A DNA stretch of 64,000 bases from contig NC_073342.2 of the NCBI RefSeq assembly GCF_027580225.2, forward strand, positions 13,551,001 through 13,615,000, in the 5' to 3' direction. A program made the translations under genes and the position numbers. Numbering within the stretch: the stretch's first letter is position 1; each line of letters begins with the position of its first letter. The notes below the pieces were generated by a model that was not told the DNA's origin, did not search any database, and saw only the letters and a program-made list of their open reading frames with translations. The DNA is from Misgurnus anguillicaudatus. Taxonomy: Eukaryota > Chordata > Actinopteri > Cypriniformes > Cobitidae. This document shows positions 9,266 to 19,592 of the stretch, piece by piece.

Positions 9266-11901
9266 TAACCTTCAATCGGATTAAAGAACATTGAGACAGT
9301 AGTATTAGGCCCATTCCACCAAATTGGTGCCATTTTGCTCCCCAGGACATTATATGTGTAAAAATGCAAGAAAACTAACTCTAAAATTCATTTTATTTTT
9401 ATGCAAAGTGTCCTGCGTGTTAATCTAACACCAAATTTACACTATATAATTTAAAACATTAATAAAACTATTTAAAAAAACTGCATTTTTACCCACCCCT
9501 GCTCTTCTTTAAATATAAAGCATAAAATTCTTCAGATATCTTTATTTTTCTGCATTTTTGTGTGGGTCCCTATTTCGTACTTCTCACGAAAATGGCACTG
9601 ACTCGGTTGAATGGCCCATTGAATTCTGACCATAGCCACAATTTCTGGAACATGCCAAAAAAAGTTGAAGAATTTAAAGTGCATAACTATATCTATTAGA
9701 AAGGCGGGCACCATGGTGATTGATCGTGTTTTCACTGCCGTTGCTCGAGCAATAAATCACAAATACACTTTAAAACAAATTCAAGAGCAATTATTGGAAG
9801 GAAAGGCTTGTGATTAAATTTATAAAATGAACAGGATAGTCATTTTCACTTTACTTGATCAAAACAGCAATTTTCATTATCACTTAAATGTCAGCTTTCA
9901 TAAACGTGGCCATTTTAAACCCGTCTGTGACACATGGTTATTGTCAAGCATTTGCATAGTTTTGAATCAACAAATTTTAAATTCGAACAGACAATAACAC
10001 ATTTGAAGATAATATAGTTACAGCTGACCTAATTTAAGAAAGGAACACAGTTGCGTATTCTGTTTCAGAAAAGAAAGATTTATTGGGAACTAAGAAAAGC
10101 TCAAGCCAGGCCACAAAAAAATGCCACTATTTGTGTACTTTTAAACCAAACATGCAAAGTAATCTACTGTAAGTAGTATTACATTTCTTAACTAATCTAA
10201 TCATTATTATTCCTTGGTGCAAAATCCACCTAAGTTTAATCTTTTTTGGACTAAAATTAAGAAATAATTTATATGTCAGTGCCTTGCTGCTGTAAAAAAG
10301 TTTGATCTCCCATTTTTACTTTGCATGATGTTTTTACTAATATGTTTTAATTTCTTATCCTTACATCGGACAGACTCGTGGGTGTCTTAATGAAGGATTT
10401 GCTCTCCTGTGCACACCATTAAGAATGCCTTTCCAATTATAATCACATCGGCTGTGTCCAAAACAGCCCCCTATACGTTTATCTAGTGCAGGAATCGAAT
10501 GGACAGCCATTGTTAATGGTCTCTGAATCCACAGAGGACGTTATCGAGTTCAATCCCAACATCCACTGCAAATTTGTGTAGGCCTACAACCAATGCAGCT
10601 ACCCATCAACTTTGAGGGTTGCACCAAATTAATTTTTACAAATAACACCCACAACCCTTCTGGCGCACTCGGTGTTCAAATCCACTTGCTTTAATACACA
10701 ACTTCAAGTGGACTGTATTAGTGAAGTAATGTAGAGAATAGTGAATGAGGGTATGAGGGGCGATTCCTTGAATAATTTATTGGCACCAGGAAGTTACAGT
10801 ATGCAACTCTGACTGACATGTTTGTTTATTCACATATGTAATGTACAGTATATAATCAAGATACAGTACTTCAGCAATTCTCCAACTAAACACTTTCAGA
10901 CACTTACATGTTTTTATGGGCTAATTGGTAAAAATGAAAGCGTGATATTTTGAGCTAATAGCCCCAGGTCACACTTCTCAGCGTGACGGATATACTACAA
11001 CAGTGGGACACACGGACGTTCCAGAGATACTCCGTGCCAAACTTTAATTATATTTGCTGACACGTAATGACAAAGTGTAGTTCAGACATCTCCGCGGGCT
11101 CCGGGGAAGATGAACGGAGTGGGATGAATGACACTTGTGTACATTATTTTTTCATCTCTTACAAGTGTACGCCCTCCGGCCATCCGTGAGTATCCACATG
11201 GCGCTATTTAGCATTTATGTTGTGCCAAGGTCATCACGCTTGGCTAATAGTCGCTTACCGTTGCCCTGAGGCAGGGGTTTGTGTGCCGAGCAGTTAATTT
11301 GCATAGTTATATGTGTTAAGCCACCTGTATCACTGGAAACATCTTTAATGATCATATTGCTTTAAATCTACATATAATAAAATTAAAATTATATTATAGC
11401 ATTTTACTCTTACACTGTCCTAACCAGACACAACACCATGACTTAATGAAATGCACCTTTTTATGTTTTTGTCCTTACCAGCAGTAACAGTGATACGCAA
11501 TGAGCAACTGGATTAATATTTCTGTAAGGTCACGGCTGACAGCTCCTCCCATACAAAGGACTAATTCAATGAAGGTTCTGCACATCATAAATACTGGATC
11601 ACAAAAATTTGAATGTGAAGGTTGAGAAGCATTTAATCCTCTACAATGAATCCACTGAAAAACAATGTCATTCAGACAGAAACATGTAAAGCATAAATGT
11701 GTAAAATATTGTTCTGTTCAGACAATTTATACAAATACTACTATACAAGTATGGTACAGCAGGACACTTAAACCCCATTTACACAGATCCAGAAAAGTCC
11801 CATTGTCACACAATGTGGTCGCATTTAGAGTAAACAGACAAAATGCTTTACGTTGGAATTTGATCATGTTGTTTTTGGTTAGGACATGGTGTTGATTTCA
11901 C
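9266..11901. other. No gene recognised; mixed AT-rich and balanced DNA
   Basis: The part at 9300-9760 starts with 'cccattccaccaaattggtg' and looks like an old dispersed repeat. The part at 10960-11300 is less AT-rich, lacks repeat hallmarks and could be conserved non-coding DNA (inference only). Open frames at 9181-9369, 9532-9735 and 11665-11895 are not protein-like. Confidence 0.35.
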
Positions 11902-11905
11902 TTAA

Positions 11906-12478
11906 AGGGACATTCTACTTTTTTGAAAATATGCTAATTTTCCAGCTCCTCTAGAGTTAAACATTTGATTCTTACAGTTTTGGAATCCATTCAGCTGATC
12001 TCTTTCCTGGCGCTAGCACTTTTAGCATAGCTTAGCACAATCCATTGAATCTGATTAGAGCATTAGCATCACGCTAAAACCAAACTAACTAAGACAGACA
12101 GAAAATTAAAAGCTGCGATTTTCTAGGCAGATATGGCTATTATACTATACTATTATAATATACTATACTTTCAAACTGGCGTAATAATCAGTGATTTTGC
12201 TGATGTAACATGGCTGCAGCAGGTGTAATGATATTACGCATTGCCCGAAAATAGCCCCCTTGGTTACTTTCAATAGCAGGGGACAATTTTCGGGCATTGC
12301 GTAATATGACTAAGCCTGCTGCAGTTATTTGGTTATTTTTTTAGCGCGATGCTAATCGTCTAATCAGATTCAATGGACTGTGCTAAGCTATGCTAAAAGT
12401 GCTAGCGCCAGACCCAGAGATCAGCTGAATGGATTCCAAAACGGTAAGAATCAAATGTATAACTCTAGGGGAGCTGCT
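11906..12478. mobile_element. TTAA-target foldback MITE, right tip lost
   Basis: The left flank TTAA is at 11902-11905. The left arm (including cagctgatct and ctagcacttttagcatagct) is repeated inverted at about 12340-12478 over roughly 140 bp with a handful of mismatches. The outermost ~35 bases of the right arm are missing; it stops at gaggagctgct-like sequence, where the next TTAA element starts. Confidence 0.75.
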
Positions 12479-12482
12479 TTAA

Positions 12483-12879
12483 CTCTTTCCCCGCCACATT
12501 TGTTTTTTTAAAAAAAAGTTGCCAGCCAGCGGCAGCATCTTTCATGATTTTCACAATTAATGCCTTCCATTAGTTCTCTTTATATCACCTCTCAAATATG
12601 GGTAGGTTTCTTTAAAAACACCCAATTTTGAGCAAAAAGCTGAGATAATTCCATTTTTGTGAAGGACTTTTGAATGAGATCAGATGCAGAGCGATCTTTA
12701 AAACATACAGGGAGTTATTTCTCTTTTATGTGAGGCGCTACTTCCGGGTTGTATAAGTTGCGGAAGTGTGCCACTTAGTGGATAATAGCGGCAATTGCGT
12801 AAAGCCGGACATTCTCGTCATTGGCAGGGAAGCCTTTTTTCTTAATTGACGAGTTATCTCGTCAATGGCTGGGAAAGAG
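12483..12879. mobile_element. TTAA-target MITE, 'ctctttccccgcca' family
   Basis: The termini ctctttccccgcca and tggctgggaaagag are inverted repeats, flanked on both sides by TTAA (12479-12482 and 12880-12883). The TTAA duplication suggests a piggyBac- or Kolobok-type transposase in trans. A relative lies at 55928-56428 and a deleted one at 44394-44424. Confidence 0.8.
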
Positions 12880-12883
12880 TTAA

Positions 12884-13569
12884 AGGTACAATATGTACAC
12901 ATGTTTTAGTGGCATCAAGCGCATTGCAGACTGCAACCAAGCTCAATTTTAAAACGCAATGAGAAGCTACGGTAGCCGCCACAGGACAAACATCATCGTC
13001 TGAGACAAAGTAGGGATACTGTAGAAACTAGAGATGCATTGATTATAAATTTTTTCCACTGAAAATGATTATTCAGACTGATGTGGGCCGATACCGATGT
13101 CAATACAGATAGTTTGGTGGTTATATTAACATGCATTAACTAAATTCTAAAAGATAATTTTTTTATTGTTATCATTTATATAATGACCATTAATATTAAA
13201 AATTAAACTTGTGATGTTTCTTTTATTTTCTACACACAGAGCTAAAATTCTTTGCATTTACGTGTTCTTTTTTGATTGACAGGATATATCTGTCATGACT
13301 GTCGGCTATCTATTTCAACTATCTTTCGATAGCCGATAGTGTGAAAAATAGCTTTTATTAACAGATACCGATTATTGGCCGATATATCTGAGCATCTATA
13401 GTAGAAACGTGACTACGACTTCCATGTTAGGCGACCCGCGATGAATGTAGATAAAAAGGTTATAAACCATACAGTTCATTATGGTCTCTTTACACCACTA
13501 AAAATATAATTATGTATATCATGTTGCATTTCTGTCGAGAGATCCTTCTAAAAGTCCCACATTGCACCA
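12884..13569. mobile_element. TTAA-target MITE interrupted by a hAT
   Basis: The left end (aggtacaatatgtac) abuts the TTAA shared with the preceding element. The right end (gtcccacattgcacc) is followed by TTAA at 13570-13573. The subterminal block 'gctacggtagccgccacagg' reappears at about 34361-34381 in another repeat, which also matches the DNA on both sides of the internal insertion. The insertion at 13029-13400 splits it. Confidence 0.7.
13029..13400. mobile_element. Small hAT MITE with perfect 8-bp TSD
   Basis: Flanked by gtagaaac at 13021-13028 and 13401-13408. The ends tagagatgca and agcatctata are short imperfect inverted repeats (8 of 10). The interior has 'gccgataccgat' and 'accgattattggccgatat' words in inverted arrangement. 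It sits inside the TTAA element at 12884-13569. Confidence 0.75.
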
Positions 13570-13573
13570 TTAA

Positions 13574-14488
13574 ATCTTGTCTTGTGTGGTAAAAATGCAG
13601 GTGCTTCGGCAGAAAAATGTGTTAAATGCTTGTCGGGCAATAAAACCACCTGGCCATTTAATGTCTAGGGGGACATGGAGAGGGGTCAATGCAACCAAAC
13701 AATTTAGCCTCTCTGAACTGTGTTTTAAACGAACAGTAAAAAAAAATAAAAAAAAGGTACTCATTAGTGACCATAATTGGTAAGCCTGTAGCCACTCCAG
13801 TAATTAAAATCCAGTAGCGCCGTGTTTATCTAAGATTAGCTGAAAGCTAACTCTGATTCTAACTCTTTGTTCAAATACATTCAATGCCTTAAAAGGCTCT
13901 TAAAATAAGCCTTTTCCTTTTGGTTTGCTAACAAGTATACAAATGGAGCACACTACCCCGTATGATCTTCTAACGCGCACTTGCATGTCTCCTGGCGGGA
14001 TTGTTTGCTTTGCTTGATTGTAATGGATTACATGGGTGCTATAAGGCCTTCCTGTGAGGTTTTTTTTAGACTGGACTGCCGACAGCGTTTAAAGCATTAT
14101 ACGATGCCGGGGAGAGTTAGCCTTGCCCACAGTAGTCCTTGTTTGAACATGAATGACTGCGGCAAACCCTCTGCGCGCCTGTGCACTGCAAACCAGAGAT
14201 ATTACATCAGTGCTGTAGTCTACGTGATACACAGGTATACGGCGTATACTTACTAGGAAAGGTGAAGGATTTCCGTATACCCACTTAAAAAAGCGTGAGG
14301 ATGCGTAACAGCATTGTTTTGTGACACACACTTTCATTCACAAATTTAGATGTGAAGCACTGACCATTAGCATGGTCCACTTGCTACTTTGGCGGATTGA
14401 ACTTCATATACTCTAGGCTGTATTTTTGGCGTGTTTGCCTAGCAATATAATAAGCCGCATTTAAAAAAAGCCTTTTTTTAAAAAGGCA
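13574..14488. other. No gene recognised
   Basis: AT-rich DNA with short overlapping open frames on both strands (13577-13783, 13981-14256, 14089-14337), none resembling a known family. No clear inverted termini. Confidence 0.3.
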
Positions 14489-14497
14489 GCACGTTGC

Positions 14498-14852
14498 TAG
14501 CCTGGTCCAACCAGACTCTCGTACATTCATTTCATTTGTACAGAGAGTCTGGCCACGCTCCATTGCAAAGCGTTACTTCCGTTAAGGAGGGTCCTCTGTT
14601 GAAGTTTAAAAGTATTGGATCTGCCCAGAGTCAAAATCTGCCATAACCAATCGCTAACGTTTGGTCGTGACGTATGTCACTCAGTCTGGTGCACAACCTC
14701 CACGTCATCGTTCTTAGCCACCCCCCTCTGTTCGTTGATTGGACCTGCAGATTTTTGCCTGAGAAAACGAAACTCTACACAGCAGTCCCAGACGTTGTGC
14801 TAAAGCGAAAAGAAAATTAAGCGGAAGCACGTAGGAGGGCGGAGCCAGGCTA
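14498..14852. mobile_element. TAGCCTG-family MITE, 9-bp TSD, copy 3
   Basis: The termini are tagcctgg and ccaggcta. The flanking 9-mers gcacgttgc (14489-14497) and gcgcgttgc (14853-14861) match at 8 of 9. It is shorter than the other copies and differs internally: gtccaaccagactctcgtac is mirrored by 'gtacagagagtctgg' close by, making a hairpin near the left end. Confidence 0.75.
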
Positions 14853-14861
14853 GCGCGTTGC

Positions 14862-15507
14862 GCCTTGCATTTCCAAGTGTTTAAAGCGCGTTTGGTGTGA
14901 TTAGCCCCTAAGATTGTAAACAGTTTAAATTCTTCTGAGTAAATTTTGGCCCTGAGTTTGATGTTGATTTACAGTAAACCAGTCTTGTTTCTCCAGCTGT
15001 AAATGTCATTGCCAATGTTGCTTATAGGGTGTTGCTCTGGGACGAGCAAGTAAGGGTGAGAGGGAAAGTATACTCAATTATTTAAAGGTGCTGTAGAATG
15101 TAAAGCTGTATTAACCTAGGCATAGATGAATAATAAGAGTTCTGTATATAGTAATGACAAATCTTGATCCTCAAACACGATTGTTTTCTCCTTATGTAAA
15201 CCTTGTGCATTCAAATGACTGCTGGAAAACAGACCAATCTCAACATAACACCAACTGTGACATTACAGTCAAGATGTATGCCCCAACATCAAATTACTCA
15301 TTAAGTACAATGTTGTTACAATGCTAAAACAATGTTCTAACTGCTGAGTTAGCACTATATGCTAGTTAATGCTATATGCTAGCGTTTTTAGGTTCAACAA
15401 GAATGCTGAGCTATCGTTTTACAGACTGCCAAAAAACACAGAAAGTAGAAGTAAATGAATCGTCCATTCCAACGTCCACTGACCACAGGTGTGTTGACAA
15501 GTTGCTA
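14862..15507. other. No gene recognised
   Basis: AT-rich DNA without open frames of note or visible repeat termini. Confidence 0.3.
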
Positions 15508-15515
15508 CTACCAAG

Positions 15516-15885
15516 CAGAGGTGGACCCTACTTAAGTATTTTACTTTCTACTTAAAAGTATTTTTTCAAGTTTTTGTATTTTATCAGTGTTTTTCTTTGA
15601 AAAACATACATTCCAAAGCATATTATCATAATTTTTACTCTATTACATTTCATAAATAAAAGTTTTGTTTTACATTTAATATTTAAGGACATTAATGTAC
15701 TTTTACTCAAGAAAAAGTACACAATTTCAATTTAATTAGGTATTAAATACATTTTAATATGCAATATAAAAGAATACACAGTATGATTATATGGTTTAGA
15801 ATGTAGTGAAGTAAATACAAACACCCTAATAAAGCACAGATGCTTGGAAAATGTAACTAATGTAATTAAATATTGTCCACCTCTG
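15516..15885. mobile_element. hAT-like MITE, 'cagaggtggac' termini
   Basis: Begins cagaggtggac and ends gtccacctctg, a perfect 11-bp inverted repeat; the interior is AT-rich with 'acttaagtattttac' words. The left flank ctaccaag and right flank ctaatgtc share only the first three bases, so the duplication has decayed or the ends are slightly off. The terminus type is common among fish hAT elements. Confidence 0.65.
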
Positions 15886-16477
15886 CTAATGTCTAACTAA
15901 ATTAAATTTAAGCTGATAATAGTCAGTTTTACTGACATTTTCGCAGCAGCCACTATAATAAAACAGACATTTTGTTGAACGTTTGCCACTCAACAGGGCG
16001 AGTTCCGGCGTGGTCACGTTGAAAAGTAACGTCAATGCATACCCTTTTTTGCAGGTCCATACTGAAAAAAACCCACAAACTTACCACTCAAAAACTTCCA
16101 TTAAAAATATCCAAACAATTGATTATTCCTCAAATTCAGTATCTTTGCCTCAGGGCCAGCCCTGGCCAATTTGCTGCCCTAGGCGAGATTTCACCTGTTG
16201 CCCCTAGAATCCCAAACAATTGTGTTCCGATCATTTTGTTCATAAACTTACACAGAAACAAACTGCACAGCTTTGTCTTGTTTTTCTTTATTTTGAAAAT
16301 ATTTTGAAAACACACACCCTGTCAGACATGATCTTGACATTGTTAGAATCTTGTCTTTTTTAACTTTGTTTTAACACTGTACATCTAATTTAAAATATTT
16401 AATTTTGTACAACAGCTCTTATAAATGAATTATTAGTAGCATGTTGTAGTGTCGCGGGAAATTGTGTTCATTGTTAA

Positions 16478-17978
16478 ATAGCTCTGTGGCTATACTGCAC
16501 TGAAGTGGCAGTTTAAAATATAATTCCAGAATTCAGCGAACGTCAAGAACAAGAAAACGGAAAGAACAATCAGACCGGGACGCGGGATTTACATAATGTT
16601 ACACGGACCATGTTTAAAACCCGTTAATTGGCGCTGTCCCGTGAGCGGGACACCTAAGTGTATTTCAATATTTTCTATGTAAATGTTAATCTATCACGAC
16701 AAACTATATATTGTTGGAAAGGTCTAAGAATGTAGTTTTCATATTTTAAAACCTTTTAGCAGTAATAATAATGCAGTAACTGTAATTTATTCATTTGTGA
16801 CACAAGTATGCAGCAAACCTCAAAGTAAACCAGCACAAACCTCAGTTTTTTGACAATTTTATGTATTAAAAATGATACTATATTGCATTTTTATTTATTA
16901 CAAATAAATGTAAACTGCTTTCAAAAAAATTAATTTTTTCACTTCTAGACACTCCCCTAAAAAACGTTGAAGTGTCTTCTTTAAAACCAAAAATAACCAA
17001 AATGAAAACCAAAATTAGGCTTCTAGACCAAAAAAAAAAAAAAAAAAAAAATGCCAGAGTTATATTAATTTAAAGGTGTATATCACCTTTTCACCAACTC
17101 CCCACTCAAAAAGGGCTGCGCCAGTTAAAGGATTAAATGTCGATGTTTCTGGACAGAAATACCAACTTGTTAACTTTGTTTGGTATTAATAAGCTGCGCA
17201 TTGGAGTGCTGCTGGCTGCTCGCCGCGGTGCTGAAGACCAAGACCCGCTCGGACGGAGTACTGGTGGCACATATGCACAGATATTCACGTGCAACCTATT
17301 AGAAAGCATGGAGGAGTCATTAGTTGGGTTAGTAAAATAAATCGAAGAATAAAGTATTTATGTAAAGACATATTTTTTTCATAAAGTGTTTAAAAGTACA
17401 TAACTCTTCTCAAGTGAAAGAAATCTATACTTTTTCCCCTTACATCAATATATTGGAAAGCGCAAATGAAGTTGTGTTAGTAAAATAACGAAATTATAAG
17501 TACAAAATAGTATTTATATAAAGAAATTATATTTATATAAAGAGATTATTTTATTAAAATAAAAAGTACAGAACTCTTCTTAAGTGGAAGTAATATAGAA
17601 AATAACGAATAATAATTATATAATAACGAAGAATTAAAATATCCCGGTACGTTAAACCGTCGTATATATATTAGGGTTGGGCGCTTTCCAATAGGTTGCA
17701 CGTGAATATCTGTGCATATGTGCCACCAGTACTCCGTCCGAGCGGGTCTTGGTCTTCAGCACCGAAGCGAGCAGCCAGCACTCCAATGCGCAGCTTATTA
17801 ATACCAAACAAAGTGAAAAAGTTGGGAAACATCGACATTTAAACATGGTCTGTGTAACGTTATGTAAATTCCGCGTCTCTGTCTTATTGTTGTTTCCGTT
17901 TTCTTGTTCTTGACGTTCGCTGAATTCTGGGTTTATATTTTAAACTGCCGCTTCAGTGCAGTATAGCCACAGAGCTAT
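16478..17978. mobile_element. TTAA-target foldback element (THCAP-less), long arms
   Basis: The arms start atagctctgtggctatactg and end with its complement; TTAA flanks both sides (16474-16477 and 17979-17982). Each arm is about 300 bp once the left-arm insertion at 16618-17132 is removed. Both arms contain the same GC-rich block (gagtgctgctggctgctcg; gaccaagacccgctcggacg). The inward-facing frames at 17137-17340 (+) and 17652-17846 (-) are translations of that arm. They share GINKLRIGVLLA-like text and are not an identifiable protein. Confidence 0.8.
16618..17132. mobile_element. TTAA element inserted in the left arm of the foldback
   Basis: The termini aacccgttaattggcgc and gcgccagttaaaggat are imperfect inverted repeats flanked by TTAA (16614-16617 and 17133-17136). 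The opposite foldback arm reads catgtttaaatgtcgatg without interruption when reverse-complemented. That is the empty site with a single TTAA, so both ends are fixed exactly. A poly-A tract lies at 17030-17050. Confidence 0.85.
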
Positions 17979-18270
17979 TTAACCATGGGCATAGATTTAG
18001 GGTGGGACGCTAGGGACATGTCCTTACCAATATTCAGGGAAGACTGAATTCTCCCTAGCAATCATTTCGACCAAACAATTAATCTGTATTTATATATAAC
18101 CACTGATGTCTGTCTTATTCTTGTTTTTTCTATTTTTTACTTATTATATATTTTTTCAGGAATCATTTAAATGAGTTTAGAAATCTTTTGCAATCCCGTT
18201 CTGTAAAAATAACGCTCTATGTGGTACACAAACGGTTAACAGCTTTCGTTCCCTACAATGCCCGCCCCCG

Positions 18271-18374
18271 TAACTCACATCGCTAATATGATTGGCTTTG
18301 CATTTCTTTAGTCCCGCCTCTCTAGCTCACATTGCTAATATGATTGGATTATCATTTCTTTAGTCCCGCCTCTC
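18271..18374. repeat. 52-bp tandem duplication with CCAAT-type motifs
   Basis: Two copies of a 52-bp unit (18271-18322 and 18323-18374) differ at a few positions. Each contains gctaatatgattgg (CCAAT on the minus strand) and ttagtcccgcctctc, and a third partial unit (taactcac) follows. About 110 bases downstream the sequence gctacaggtaagt looks like a splice donor. Together these could be a relic promoter and first exon of the hAT transposase, but this is inference. Confidence 0.6.
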
Positions 18375-19352
18375 TAACTCACTTTATGAAGGCTTGTCTT
18401 TACTCGCTACGTGTGATAGGATGGTTTCACTTTGTACAACGCGCCAAAGTTCACTCAACAAGACGCGCGTGATTATTCGGGCTACAGGTAAGTGAGGAAG
18501 AAAGTATTATTATACCCACTGTAACTGTTTCATGCACAAAAAAATTTGTGTCACATAATGATTCAAGGACAGTGTTTTCACCAATACACGACAATCCCAT
18601 GTTAACCTGAGGAGTTGCAAACTTGTGTCAACCTTTTATGAGGTGGCAAGGTTATTTAGGGGGTCCCTAATCCATGAAAGAAAATAAGCCCAACATGGTA
18701 AAAACATGAATTCATGTAATGATTTCTGAATACTTAAATTACTGCACTGTGGTCATTACTTGCACAGATGTAGACATAATGTAAGGTTGCATTTTAAACT
18801 TTTTCACACTGATTAACTCTCTGTTAATGAAAAGAAGATTTAATGTGAACTACAGAAACGTTATTAAACGTTGTTCAGGAAACAGCATGATATACATACC
18901 TCCTTCAACACTGGGATTTTTTTTGGCAAAATTAAATTAAGAATTAAATATTAATTGCATATTCTTCATTGTTATAAAGTAAATATGGATTCATATATGT
19001 TACAATGTGATTTTCTTTTTTTTTACAAAGACTTAAACAGTTACTGTTTATTAGGCTCTAGAACATAACGAATTGTTTATTATAGTACATTAAATTTGGG
19101 ATGGCACCGGGGGTGGCGAGTCAGATGTCACTGAGTAAAGTGCATACTGAGTTGTCTGTTGTGTATGTCAAGTAAACGGTGATAAACAGTTTTTGCAATT
19201 CAACCATTTTATTTATGTCCCCACCAATGCCAGGATCAAACCTACGCCCTTGTATTTAACTAATAAGCACAATCTCCCGATACATCACATTGTTCTCTAG
19301 TAATTCATAATAAGGGCTGTTTTCTTGTTCAAAATTAAATATTTTAAGTTAA

Positions 19353-19355
<3 letters not shown>

Positions 19356-19415
<60 letters not shown>

Positions 19416-19437
19416 CATACATACATACATACATACA

Positions 19438-19470
<33 letters not shown>
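19356..19470. repeat. (TA)n followed by (ACAT)n microsatellite
   Basis: About 55 bases of TA dinucleotide run directly into about 58 bases of ACAT tetranucleotide, then a further short TA run. The IYIYIY and CMYV open frames on the minus strand are translations of this repeat. Confidence 0.95.
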
Positions 19471-19473
<3 letters not shown>

Positions 19474-19592
19474 TACACATACATAAATAATAATAAAAAT
19501 AATAATTTGGGCGCACGGGCGCCCCAAGGGGTGAGCGGCGCCCTTAGCATTTGATTATTCCACCTATGCCCAGGGCCCGCCCTGCTTTGCCA

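Larger units (their letters stand above)
16151..19584. mobile_element. hAT element with 8-bp TSD (3.43 kb, contains nested elements)
   Basis: The left end cagggccagccctgg and right end ccagggcccgccctg are inverted repeats differing at two positions. The flanks ctttgcct (16143-16150) and ctttgcca (19585-19592) match at 7 of 8. Inside are the TTAA foldback 16478-17978, a 52-bp tandem duplication at 18271-18374 and a long (TA)n/(ACAT)n tract. No transposase frame is legible. Old 'gccctaggcgag' words follow the left terminus. Confidence 0.75.

Noticed and set aside
16151..16210. GC-rich 'cagggccagccctgg' as a host regulatory palindrome
   Set aside because: An inverted partner at 19570-19584 and matching 8-mers outside show it is a transposon terminus.
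19356..19470. CRISPR-like or satellite array
   Set aside because: Simple dinucleotide and tetranucleotide repeats with no spacers; the DNA is eukaryotic.
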